Assembly (NCBI GenBank): GCA_027023265.1
Contig: JALVVV010000027.1
Span: 48,187-112,186 of the forward strand
DNA from: DHVE2 group archaeon
GTDB lineage: Archaea > Thermoplasmatota > Thermoplasmata > Thermoplasmatales > Aciduliprofundaceae
Direction of reading: 5' to 3'
DNA length: 64,000 bases
The position numbers and the translations under genes were made by a program. This document shows, one piece after another, positions 32,660-40,999 of the stretch. The notes under the pieces were generated by a model. That model ran no database searches, was not told where the DNA came from, and worked only from the letters and a program-made list of their open reading frames with translations. How positions within the stretch are numbered: position 1 is the stretch's first letter; each line of letters begins with the position of its first letter.

Positions 32660-33534
32660 TCCTCTGCACTGAGCCTCCAATCATCCACCTTCTTGTAAAT
32701 TTTTGGCTCTGGGGTCTTAATTGTTCCAGCAGGAGTTTCTATCTCCGCCTCAATCTCTTCCTCGGGGAAGTATTTGGTAACATCCTGTACTTCACCTCTT
32801 GCGTACGCCATGATCTCTGATTTTACCTCCTTGCTAATCCATCCTATGTCCACGTAGTAATCTAAGAGCAGTGTTATCTTGTCTCTTTTAACGTGTTCGA
32901 AGAGGAATTCTATCCATCGCATCAGCAGCACGATGGTGTAGTAGTCCTTCTTTATGTGGGTCAGCAGCGGTTTTTCTCGCCCATTGTACTGTGGTTCCAT
33001 TTCTTTTACCTCCTCTCTTGGGTGTGGTCTCTCTGTTACTCTTTTAACTTCCATAGGTGGTTCCGGAGCAGGAGGTGCCGGTGGCATGTTCACACTTTCT
33101 ACCACTGGTATGCTATCTTCTTCAGGACCTCCGGGTATCACGGTGTCGGGAGTTATCTCCGTTTTATCGTTCATGTTTATGAACGGGTTAATCTTCTGGG
33201 ATACTATCTCGTACACGTCAAGTAGCCTCTTGATGTTGTCCTGCATCTCCTCGTTGGTGTTTCTGATTTCTGAAATTTCGTTTTCCAGTGAGCCTATTAG
33301 TGAGTCGTGTCTTTCCAGTCTGTTCTGTATCTCGTCCAGCTTCCTCGCAAGGTCATCAATCTTCTCCGTGAGCTCATCCATGCCGCTGTTTTTCATCACG
33401 TCTCCCAATATGTTCTGCAGGTCGTTTTCCTCTATGAGCGTCTCTGATACCTCCGTTTCGGGCACTGCCACGTCTTTTTGCATCTCTGGTTCTTCCTTTT
33501 TCTCCTTTTTCTTTTTCTTAAACAACCCTGCCAT
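32533..33534 (-). CDS. Archaellum accessory protein FlaD/E-like
   Basis: 333 residues. A lysine-rich start (KKKKKEKKEE) leads to a long coiled coil (about 45-125, LTEKIDDLARKLDEIQNRLERHDSL), then a Pro-rich linker. The FlaD/E domain follows (LLTHIKKDYYTIVLLMRWIEFLFEHV, then LLLDYYVDIGWISKEVKSEIMAYARG, about 195-260), with a helical tail. FlaC/D/E proteins form the cytosolic ring of the archaellum and link it to chemotaxis adaptors. The ATG at 33534 has GGGAGGTGA upstream. It follows the archaellin gene by 68 nt, and other archaellum motor genes are not in the window. Confidence 0.85.
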   Translation of the reverse strand: MAGLFKKKKKEKKEEPEMQKDVAVPETEVSETLIEENDLQNILGDVMKNSGMDELTEKIDDLARKLDEIQNRLERHDSLIGSLENEISEIRNTNEEMQDNIKRLLDVYEIVSQKINPFINMNDKTEITPDTVIPGGPEEDSIPVVESVNMPPAPPAPEPPMEVKRVTERPHPREEVKEMEPQYNGREKPLLTHIKKDYYTIVLLMRWIEFLFEHVKRDKITLLLDYYVDIGWISKEVKSEIMAYARGEVQDVTKYFPEEEIEAEIETPAGTIKTPEPKIYKKVDDWRLSAEDHLKSLLFIMKIAGNDVNKDRLNSLEQEIEKFKKSLWEYHGV

Positions 33535-33602
33535 TTTTTCACCTCCCTTGGTCATTCAAGGTTCCCTGTTCTCTGGTTCGCTGTTCAAAGAAATAAAGGA
33601 GA

Positions 33603-34232
33603 TCAGTAGAGATCCACGTACTTCGTAGTGAGTGTAGCAGGTACCATGAATGCTGCATAGGTAGGTACTCCATGCTTGGGTATTATCTGAAGAGTTACCT
33701 GGGACTGCGGAGTTAAGTTGAGGCCTACTGCAGTTGCGTTTATCACAAGCTTCACAACGTCTCCCTGTGTCATCACGTACTGGTTATTCCAGTTCTGTGG
33801 GGGCATGTCCCTGAGAAGCACAGCCGTGTATTCGGTTCCACTGCCGGTTATTGTTGCGTTTCCGAGAACACTTGTTGTGTCTGGAGTAAAGCTCAGAGTA
33901 ACGTCTGTTGAGCCGTCTGTTATTTCAATTAGCACACTTTTCATATCAATGGCAGGGCTTCCAGCGAGGAGTCCAACCTTTATTTCTATGGTACTCAACT
34001 TAGGCGGAGATGCGCTAAGGTCTACTTTTCCACCCATGTGTATTATTTTAAATCCAGTTGCGACATCCTGTATAGCTATGTTACCAGTCTCCTCCGCCTG
34101 CTGCTGCAGCTGGTACGCTGTCTGTATTAACACCGTTGCGGCAACGGCAGCCACGATAATCATGGCTATAAAGATTATCAGGGTGCCGATGCCCATCTCT
34201 CCTTTTTCTTTCTTATTCCACACCTTTTTCAT
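33603..34232 (-). CDS. flaB: Archaellin (archaeal flagellin)
   Basis: 209 residues. A class III signal peptide with cleavage predicted after KKEKG is followed by [20 protein letters not shown], the conserved filament-core helix. The C-terminal beta domain has the archaellin pattern [26 protein letters not shown], the VKLVINA strand and [17 protein letters not shown], ending KYVDLY. The Shine-Dalgarno GAGGTGATG precedes the ATG, and AT-rich promoter elements occur at about 34290-34322. N-x-S/T sites suggest glycosylation. It heads the archaellin-FlaD/E unit. Confidence 0.93.
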   Translation of the reverse strand: MKKVWNKKEKGEMGIGTLIIFIAMIIVAAVAATVLIQTAYQLQQQAEETGNIAIQDVATGFKIIHMGGKVDLSASPPKLSTIEIKVGLLAGSPAIDMKSVLIEITDGSTDVTLSFTPDTTSVLGNATITGSGTEYTAVLLRDMPPQNWNNQYVMTQGDVVKLVINATAVGLNLTPQSQVTLQIIPKHGVPTYAAFMVPATLTTKYVDLY

Positions 34233-34364
34233 TCACATCACCTCGGGTTTTTGGGAGTTTTTCCCCAATTATTACAAAACCTTCGAGAGTTTAAAAATAT
34301 TTCGTGTTTATTCTATATAAATGATTTGAATTTTTAATTCTCACATTTGAGATTCAGCGAGGGA

Positions 34365-37214
34365 TTATTCTCTGCTCCGGAGTATGTATATTGCCACAAC
34401 GGCCACTGCTGCAGCCACGCCTATTATGATGTAAAGCAGATTGTCCATGATTATGGAAGACAGGCTCCCTCCTGATGCGGGTTTCATGGTGACGGTTATA
34501 TTTTTCACTGTTCCCGTGGCAGATACCATTTTAATTGTTACCCTGTAATTGCCACCGTTAATCTTTTCCCCTGGAGTTATTATTATCTTTGCACTTTGGT
34601 TTATATGCAAAATTACGAAGGTTGTGTTTTTGTATTCTTTTCCAAGATATTTTATTACCCATGTGATATTCTTTTTGGTTTTTGGAATTACAGTTATGGC
34701 TTCCATTGCGTTTCCAGTGTTGTTTATGCTAAGTACTATTTCATTGCCATGCTGCACTGCTGAAGCGGTGAAGGAATAAATGGCATGTACTGTAACAGAG
34801 AGGGGTAGTGTGTAGTTTTCATTGTTTCCAAATATTATTTTCAAGTACATCACGTAGCCTCCTGCGGGGAGCCATTGAGGTAGAGCGATGCACACGCTAA
34901 CTTTTGCAGATTTGTTAATTCCTTCTAAAAGTGAGTACTCGCTTATTATTGCGTAGTTAGACAACTGCCCGGTGATATTCAGGATATAAAGTTCTGGCAG
35001 GTTTCCCGTGTTTCTGAGCAAAATGGTGAAATTAACTATCCTTTTTATTGATGATTCATTGAGTACGGTGGCTTCTACCCCGTGAACAGGGGCTATGGTT
35101 AGCGAGATGGAGTAGTTTCTTATTTCCCATTTTTCTGACCATATTTTTAGGGTAACATTAATGCGAGAAAACGCAGGTAAATATGGTACGTACGCGAGAA
35201 TGTGCGTCTTTGCTTTCTCTCCGGGTGTCAGGTTAAGAGTGTTGTTGCTCAATGATATAGGCCATGTTGTGTTATAGATTATTTTCAGATGCAATGTTTC
35301 GTTGCAGTTGCCCGTGTTCTCCACTGTTATGTTTATTTTTTGCATTTTGTTTGGCTTAACATAATATGTTGGTAAGAAGTACAGTTTGAAATCTAAATTT
35401 GGGCTTACTATTACGGTAATTGTCTTGTTTTTTGTTGTCCCGCTCTCTGAAGAAATGCTCATGTTGAGCGAGTAATTTCCAATGGGTGTGGATTGATTGG
35501 TAGTTATTTTAAAGCTCAGGTTTTGCGTTGCTTCTGCGGGAACTTTCACTGTGCTAATTTCAGGAGTAACTTTAAATTCCCGGGTGTAATTTCTAATGGT
35601 TACAGTGTAATTATCCTCGGCATTCCCTGTGTTGACTATGCTCACATTAAATATTGTGCTGTTTCCAGGTTTTATAAATATCTCGCTGGGAGTGAAAACT
35701 TCGTATTGGTATATTTTCACGTAGACGCTTATGCTCCTTTCGTTGTTTGATTCGTTACTTTCATATATCGTATTATTTGGATCCAGAATCAATGTTATTC
35801 TGTGCATGCCGCCCTGCAAGGTGTAATTTTGCTCTATTGTTTCTTCTCTGTACACTCTTATTTTGCCATGAGTAACGGCCTTACCGTCAATTTCTACTGT
35901 ATAACTTGAGGTTATATTTGTGTCTATTGAATTACCCACTTCTGCGGTTATCTCTATTTTTCCATTTGTTTCCTCTCTTGCGGAAATATTCTTTACAAAA
36001 ATATCCGGAAATTTGCCAAGCCTTACCATTATTTCGCTATTATTTCCGTTTTTCGAGCACCATATAACGCTTACTTGGGATTTATCTATTGAGATGAGTG
36101 GATGGGATACATTGATGCCTGAATACAGTGCCATCGGGGTGTATATCTCTTTACCCATTGTTGAGTAAACTCCAAAGGATACGTTGTTGCCATTCTTCCA
36201 GGTTACGAACATTCTGTTTCTGCTTGTGTACATTGCTGGCTCTATTGAATAAACTTTGCCCATGGAAGTTAGGTTAGTATCATCTATTATTGTTATCCCT
36301 GTTTCATTTAATTTTGTGTATACCAGCCCGTATATTCCGTCTTCTCTGGAGCACGAGAATACAACGTTAAAACCATCATCGTAGCTTACGCTTATGGAGG
36401 TACCAGGAGATACCACGCTGATTCTCCTTATTGGTGTTATAATCTCTCCGTTGGCTTTCAATCCCCTGTACATCACGCTGTATCCGGGAGTGCTGTTTTC
36501 GTTAATCCATAAAACTGCCACGTTATCGTTTTTTCCCATGGTTATAACAGGTCTCGTGGAGTTTGATTTTTCGTCTGAAATTATTTCTGGGGATATCATT
36601 TTGTTTCCATTTTTATCAAGTGTGTCGTACATTATCACCCATTTATTGTTAATCATCTCCTGCCATACTACATGTATCTCTCCGTTACTGTCAATTTTTA
36701 TTTTGGGGGATGTTGCGTTGTATGTTCCGTCGCTTACCTGTTTTGGAGGTACTACTATTGATATGTTCTCATCGTTGTACTGGAGGACGCAAAAGTATAT
36801 TGACCAGTATCCTGTTATCATTCTTTGCCATACAATATACACCCTGCCGTTATTAGAAGCCACATCCGGGTTCTCGTCCGCTCCAGGATAATCGGTTATC
36901 CTCGTATCATTTACTAACTTGAACCCGTAGCTGTTAAGTTTGGTGTAATATATTTCCCAGTTACCGTTTCTGTTATCCTGCCATACAATATCAAACGTCC
37001 CGTTGCTTTCGCTCATAGCGGGGTTCTGTGCGTTTCCCATCCACGTTACTGTACGTGGGGATGACCAAAGAATACCATTCTCGTATTCTCCACTGTCACG
37101 CAGAATTGCTCCGTTCTCCATATATCTTGTTAAATTATGGTTTCCCGCGTACATCCCGGGGATTGATAGCAGTACGATGAAAATCAAGGGTATGATTATC
37201 GATGCTCTTTGCAT
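34365..37214 (-). CDS. Large secreted surface protein with CARDB-type domains
   Basis: 949 residues with a cleavable-looking signal peptide (about 1-23), a repeated beta-propeller-like region (about 50-410: repeats of V-W-x-(D/E/N)...N-G-x-W and INYT-like strands), and then several CARDB/NPCBM-like Ig domains. These include NNTIYESNESNNERSISV and repeated 'N-T-G-N-x-x-(D/E)' turns. A single membrane helix (about 924-943) ends in RSRE. Numerous N-glycosylation sites are present. It is probably an S-layer or adhesin protein anchored from outside. It lies 12 nt after the winged-helix gene with GGAGGGAT upstream, so it is likely controlled by it. Confidence 0.8.
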   Translation of the reverse strand: MQRASIIIPLIFIVLLSIPGMYAGNHNLTRYMENGAILRDSGEYENGILWSSPRTVTWMGNAQNPAMSESNGTFDIVWQDNRNGNWEIYYTKLNSYGFKLVNDTRITDYPGADENPDVASNNGRVYIVWQRMITGYWSIYFCVLQYNDENISIVVPPKQVSDGTYNATSPKIKIDSNGEIHVVWQEMINNKWVIMYDTLDKNGNKMISPEIISDEKSNSTRPVITMGKNDNVAVLWINENSTPGYSVMYRGLKANGEIITPIRRISVVSPGTSISVSYDDGFNVVFSCSREDGIYGLVYTKLNETGITIIDDTNLTSMGKVYSIEPAMYTSRNRMFVTWKNGNNVSFGVYSTMGKEIYTPMALYSGINVSHPLISIDKSQVSVIWCSKNGNNSEIMVRLGKFPDIFVKNISAREETNGKIEITAEVGNSIDTNITSSYTVEIDGKAVTHGKIRVYREETIEQNYTLQGGMHRITLILDPNNTIYESNESNNERSISVYVKIYQYEVFTPSEIFIKPGNSTIFNVSIVNTGNAEDNYTVTIRNYTREFKVTPEISTVKVPAEATQNLSFKITTNQSTPIGNYSLNMSISSESGTTKNKTITVIVSPNLDFKLYFLPTYYVKPNKMQKINITVENTGNCNETLHLKIIYNTTWPISLSNNTLNLTPGEKAKTHILAYVPYLPAFSRINVTLKIWSEKWEIRNYSISLTIAPVHGVEATVLNESSIKRIVNFTILLRNTGNLPELYILNITGQLSNYAIISEYSLLEGINKSAKVSVCIALPQWLPAGGYVMYLKIIFGNNENYTLPLSVTVHAIYSFTASAVQHGNEIVLSINNTGNAMEAITVIPKTKKNITWVIKYLGKEYKNTTFVILHINQSAKIIITPGEKINGGNYRVTIKMVSATGTVKNITVTMKPASGGSLSSIIMDNLLYIIIGVAAAVAVVAIYILRSRE

Positions 37215-37226
37215 TTTATCCCTCCT

Positions 37227-37544
37227 TTACAATATGGAGGATTTCATGGTAACTTTTTCCTCTTCAACGGACATCTCCACATGCATCTCGTTATTGTCAA
37301 AATTTAGCACTGCTTTGAAGTTATCCACAGTGGAAAGGTACTTTACCCTTTTACCGTGCTTTTTTTCTTTCAGTATGCCCTTTTCCACAAGCATCTTAAC
37401 TCGCCGGTAGCAAACCGAGAGCGGTATGTTAAGTTTCTTGCTAATCTCCCGTATTCCCATCTCTTTTTCCATAGTACCCATTATTATTTGTGATGAATAC
37501 GGATCCAGCATGATTTCTAACACGTCTTTTGCCTGAAGTTCCAT
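37227..37544 (-). CDS. Winged-helix regulator A, ArsR-like
   Basis: 105 residues. A helix-turn-helix (IREISKKLNIPLSVCYRRVKML) and wing (GILKEKKHGKRVKYL) are followed by a C-terminal beta segment (MHVEMSVEEEKVTMKSSIL). It resembles regulator B (37725) across both parts, so they are paralogues. A TATA-like TTTTAATAAAC (about 37565-37575) lies about 26 nt before the ATG, indicating a leaderless transcript. It is co-transcribed with the large surface protein. Confidence 0.78.
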   Translation of the reverse strand: MELQAKDVLEIMLDPYSSQIIMGTMEKEMGIREISKKLNIPLSVCYRRVKMLVEKGILKEKKHGKRVKYLSTVDNFKAVLNFDNNEMHVEMSVEEEKVTMKSSIL

Positions 37545-37724
37545 ACTTTGAAATTGTTGTATGGGGTTTATTAAAATTGCGAAGTAATTTTATATTTAAA
37601 TATCAATATCTTGCTTTCACAAATTGTTATTTCCTCAGTTTTTCAGGGTTTCTAATCGATTATGATTATCTTTTTGGAGAATCATGGCGAAATCGTTTTA
37701 AGTATTCTTTGGGATTTGTATCCT

Positions 37725-38069
37725 ATGTCGGGAGGAAGTGATAGTTCAGCAATAGGCGTAGTATTGATGGACGAATACAATTTGAAAATTCTGGCTGCGA
37801 CTGCCCTGAAACCCATGTCAGTGCGTGAAATTGCATATAAGTTTGACATCCCCCTTGCGAGTGCATACAGAAAGATAAGGGAACTGGAGGGTTTTGGCCT
37901 TATAAAAGTTGAAGAGACGCGCTTGACCAAGGATGGCAAGAGGTACAAGCTTTACCGCTCGCAGGTTGAGAATTTTGAGGTCAGCTATCACAGAAACACG
38001 CTAAAAATAAAATTGCATATCAAGTGGAAGGAGCCAGAAGTTATAGAGAAGAGCATACTCACCCAGTAA
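37725..38069 (+). CDS. Winged-helix regulator B, paralogue of A
   Basis: 114 residues. VREIAYKFDIPLASAYRKIREL is the recognition region, GLIKVEETRLTKDGKRYKLYR the wing, and LKIKLHIKWKEPEVIEKSILTQ the C-terminal strand, matching regulator A in layout and in the final K-S-I-L. The ATG at 37725 is preferred because GTTTTAAGTATT (about 37694-37705) is a TATA-like box 26 nt upstream; ATG 37662 or 37767 are alternatives. It is divergent from regulator A and converges on the epimerase gene with an 11-nt overlap. Confidence 0.72.
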   Translation: MSGGSDSSAIGVVLMDEYNLKILAATALKPMSVREIAYKFDIPLASAYRKIRELEGFGLIKVEETRLTKDGKRYKLYRSQVENFEVSYHRNTLKIKLHIKWKEPEVIEKSILTQ

Positions 38070-39003
38070 GCTCTTTAACAAGGTGTCTGGCGGTAAGTCT
38101 CACGCTCTCCTCACTTTGATGCTCAGGTAACCATCCGTAAGATTTAATGCGCTCAATGGACAGCATCATCTTCGGCACATCGCCTTTCCATCCACGACTC
38201 CCTCCCGTGAAAACGTATTTCACATCTGATAAATTCATTTCTTCAACAACTATATCTGCAATCTTCCTGACATTTATCCAGTCCTCGCTGCCTATGTTAA
38301 ATATCTCCACATCTTTTTTCCTGTTTTTGTATCCGAACATTATTGCGTCCACGCAGTCTTTCACATACAGATACGACTTTGTCTGGGTACCATCTCCTAA
38401 AATCTCCAGTTCCTTGGGATTATTCTTCAGTTTCATTATGAAATCGTAAATCACGCCATGGGTTCCTCTCGGCCCTACAATATTCGCAAAGCGGTAAATT
38501 ACAGCTTTCATATCGAACGTGTGCACGTATGAAGTTATAAATGCTTCAGCTCCTAATTTAGATGCTCCGTATAGCGATATAGGAATCAATGGTCCGTAAT
38601 CTTCAGGTGTTGGAATCTTCGTTGCTTCTCCATAAACGGTTGATGTGGAGGTAAATACTATTTCTCTTACTCCGTTTATTCTCATTGCTTCCAGCACGTT
38701 GTAAGTTGCCATCACATTTTGCTCCATGTGCACGCGTGTGTCCGAGGCGCCTAAACGCACGTCGGGATTTGCGGCCACGTGGAAAACAACATCCACGTTT
38801 TTCATCTCTTTATTTAGCCTCTCTTTGTTAAGAAGGTCATCTTTCACAAACCTGAAATTTTCCTTGCCGAGATGCTTCTCTATGAACTCCATTTTTCCAG
38901 AGCTTAAATTGTCGTACACTATAACTTCATTATTTTCCTTCATCAGCCTGTCTACTATGTGGCTTCCTATGAACCCCGCGCCGCCGGTTACCATTACTCT
39001 CAT
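38059..39003 (-). CDS. NAD-dependent sugar epimerase/dehydratase (GalE-like)
   Basis: 314 residues of the extended SDR family. The Rossmann motif TGGAGFIGSHIVD is at the N-terminus, TSTSTVYGE and the catalytic Y-x-x-x-K (YGASK) at about 150, and RFANIVGPRGTHGVI and GDGTQTKSYLYVKD follow. It most likely acts on UDP-sugars (4-epimerase or related), supplying precursors for glycoproteins and cell-surface glycans. The ATG at 39003 with GAGGTGG upstream is preferred to the GTG at 39012. It overlaps the upstream membrane protein by 74 nt. Confidence 0.88.
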   Translation of the reverse strand: MRVMVTGGAGFIGSHIVDRLMKENNEVIVYDNLSSGKMEFIEKHLGKENFRFVKDDLLNKERLNKEMKNVDVVFHVAANPDVRLGASDTRVHMEQNVMATYNVLEAMRINGVREIVFTSTSTVYGEATKIPTPEDYGPLIPISLYGASKLGAEAFITSYVHTFDMKAVIYRFANIVGPRGTHGVIYDFIMKLKNNPKELEILGDGTQTKSYLYVKDCVDAIMFGYKNRKKDVEIFNIGSEDWINVRKIADIVVEEMNLSDVKYVFTGGSRGWKGDVPKMMLSIERIKSYGWLPEHQSEESVRLTARHLVKELTG

Positions 39004-39715
39004 TCTTTCCACCTCTTATCCATACTGCAGCCACTATAAACACGCCAACAAATATAATTATTCCTATGTACAGGAAAAATATTTTTGGGAAGTTTTCAAA
39101 GGAGAATATTGCAAAGTAGGTGGCTATTGCTATCAGGAAAGAGCCGAACAGCGAGCCCAATATTATTGAGTACAGAACCTTGTACTTGTTCATTCCCAGA
39201 ATTCTACCGATTACTGTTGCTCCAACACCTCCTGAGCCCTGGAAAGGAAAAGCCACAAAAAGTGCTAAGCCTATGTAAGCGAGTCTGCTTAGATGCTTGT
39301 GCTTCTTCCATTTTTTCTCACCAACTTCTTCCAGCTTTTTGACATATGTCCCCAAGAAAGGAATGAGCTTTATGAGCTCCCAGTTCCACATCATCCACAG
39401 TCCCACTATGGAGTCTATGAAGGCGATGGACATGCTCGTTATCACCACGCTCCAGGTACCGTAGCTGTTTTTTAGAAGTATCACTCCAGCAGGTACCATG
39501 CTCTCTTTTCCAGCGGGAGGTATGAGGTACAGAAATGTGATGGTTATTAGCCCCATATTTATCTTTGGAGGGAGGGTAAAGTACACACCAACCATGTAAA
39601 GAAGGTATAGTGCCCACGGAAAGAAGAAATAAAACACTATGCGCCAGGATTTCATTTCCCTGTAAAGTTCTTTGACATGCATTATCTCTTCAACAAATCT
39701 GTCGCTAAAGCTCAC
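38930..39715 (-). CDS. Small multidrug export protein family (COG2426) membrane protein
   Basis: 261 residues with about five hydrophobic helices. PPAGKESMVPAGVILLKNSYGTW is followed by a long hydrophobic segment, and FPFQGSGGVGATVIGRILGMN carries the G-S-G-G-V-G loop typical of the Sm_multidrug_ex family. The biochemical role is uncertain despite the family name. It starts with GTG inside a GTGA overlap with fibrillarin, and its charged C-terminus is encoded within the epimerase start region. Confidence 0.75.
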   Translation of the reverse strand: MSFSDRFVEEIMHVKELYREMKSWRIVFYFFFPWALYLLYMVGVYFTLPPKINMGLITITFLYLIPPAGKESMVPAGVILLKNSYGTWSVVITSMSIAFIDSIVGLWMMWNWELIKLIPFLGTYVKKLEEVGEKKWKKHKHLSRLAYIGLALFVAFPFQGSGGVGATVIGRILGMNKYKVLYSIILGSLFGSFLIAIATYFAIFSFENFPKIFFLYIGIIIFVGVFIVAAVWIRGGKNESNGNRRRGVHRKPHSRQADEGK

Positions 39716-40347
39716 CCAATCACCACGAAGGCGTAATGGTCCTTTTGAAAACGGGATATGTTGATAACCTCCTTTATATCATAGTACTCTTCAATCTTTT
39801 TTTTGCTTTTTATCATAACTTCTTTTGGTTGAGAGCGCATGTCAATGGTGCGGGTTTTTAGCATTAAGAAGCCTATGTTAGGCGAGAAACGTTCCATGTT
39901 TTTTAGAAAAATTTCCACTTGGTCTCTCTGAGATATATCCTGGTATATAATGTCAGGGTTGGATACCCAGAGTGCTATGGCATCCGTGTTTCTCGCATCT
40001 TCTAATAAAGGAATTATATTTTTTCTCCTCTCTGCGAGTTTTACCAGCTTGTTCATGGAGATTGGGGATATTTCCACTGCCCACACCCACTTTGCCATAT
40101 CAGATACATGGCTAACGGTGGTTCCCGTTGATGCACCTAAATAAAGAACATTTGAGTTTTTGAATGGAAAACTCTTGAGCTTCATGTGCATTGCCGCGCA
40201 GAGTTTGCTTCTGAAAGGTACCCATTGATGAAAATATCCTTTCTTGTTTTTAATAACTTTCTCTCCATAAACATCTTCTTTATCTTCGGATAATGTGTAA
40301 AAATGCCTTCCGTCAGTGAACACTCCCGGGTACCTGGATTTTTTCAT
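39712..40347 (-). CDS. flpA: Fibrillarin-like rRNA/tRNA 2'-O-methyltransferase
   Basis: 211 residues. The short N-terminal domain (GVFTDGRHFYTLSED) is followed by the SAM-binding domain with VLYLGASTGTTVSHVSDM, VWAVEISP, DARN and IIYQDISQRDQ, all fibrillarin signatures, and a final YAFVVIG strand. It methylates RNA guided by box C/D sRNPs with Nop5 and L7Ae. Nop5, its common neighbour, is not adjacent. The TATA box (TTTAAATAC on this strand, about 40368-40376) lies about 26 nt before the ATG, giving a leaderless message. It heads a three-gene unit. Confidence 0.93.
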   Translation of the reverse strand: MKKSRYPGVFTDGRHFYTLSEDKEDVYGEKVIKNKKGYFHQWVPFRSKLCAAMHMKLKSFPFKNSNVLYLGASTGTTVSHVSDMAKWVWAVEISPISMNKLVKLAERRKNIIPLLEDARNTDAIALWVSNPDIIYQDISQRDQVEIFLKNMERFSPNIGFLMLKTRTIDMRSQPKEVMIKSKKKIEEYYDIKEVINISRFQKDHYAFVVIG

Positions 40348-40441
40348 CAAATTTGTATGTGCGGGCTGTATTTAAATTTTTGTAGTTTTTCTTGATTTCA
40401 TTTATTATTTTGTGTGGCGAATAAATGCAATATTTTATTTA

Positions 40442-40719
40442 TATTGGTGTTATGCGGTTAATTATGAAGATAAAACTATTGAATACAGTGAACTTCAGGA
40501 GCTCGTTGCTCATTGGGTTGTGGTTATAGGGCAAGTTGACTTCCTTGGAAAACATGAAAAAATAGAGATAAAAAGAGGATAAAGTTAGACATAGAGGTCA
40601 TAGGCAAGTACTTTAAATATGAGGAGCTTAAAAGCGGAAGAGAAAGAATGGGCGAAGATTTAATCGCCAACCACTCTTTTGAAAGAGTGGAAGACAGAAT
40701 CTACTACATTTCTATGTGA
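40442..40719 (+). pseudogene. Decayed gene fragment with a frameshift
   Basis: Frame 2 from about 40442 to the TAA at 40580 encodes a protein-like stretch (AVNYEDKTIEYSELQELVAH, then GQVDFLGKHEKIEIKRG). Frame 1 from 40585 to TGA 40717-40719 continues in similar style (LDIEVIGKYFKYEELKSGRE, then RIYYISM). A shift near 40583 would join them. There is no start codon in the first piece. The family is not recognised. A 20-bp inverted repeat (CCACTCTTT-TG-AAAGAGTGG, about 40671-40690) lies inside. Confidence 0.4.
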
Positions 40720-40964
40720 GTACTTCTTTTTCCACTCTGCTGCTCTGCTCTTTTCCAGAAGTATTCTTTGCAATCTTATATGTGCATTTTGCTATACTTC
40801 CAATGTAATGCGCCAGTAAATTGGAATTTTTGCCCTCTTCATCTCTTTTTGTCCCATTTTTACTGTTCTGTACATGTGTAATTTCCTGCTCATTCTTTCA
40901 TTAATTTTCTCTATTTTATTTTTATGCTGTTTTCAATTAACTCCGGTTGTATATACACGGAAAA
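40720..40964. other. AT-rich gap with no intact gene
   Basis: This stretch holds no complete coding region. On the minus strand about 61 codons (40712-40897) stay open and look protein-like (HYIGSIAKCTYKIAKNTSGK) but lack a start codon, so they may be another remnant. The right end leads into the promoter of the STAND regulator gene (GTTAAATAGG, about 40966-40975). Confidence 0.35.
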
Positions 40965-40999
40965 GTTAAATAGGTGCTATTATAATATGTTATCCAATT

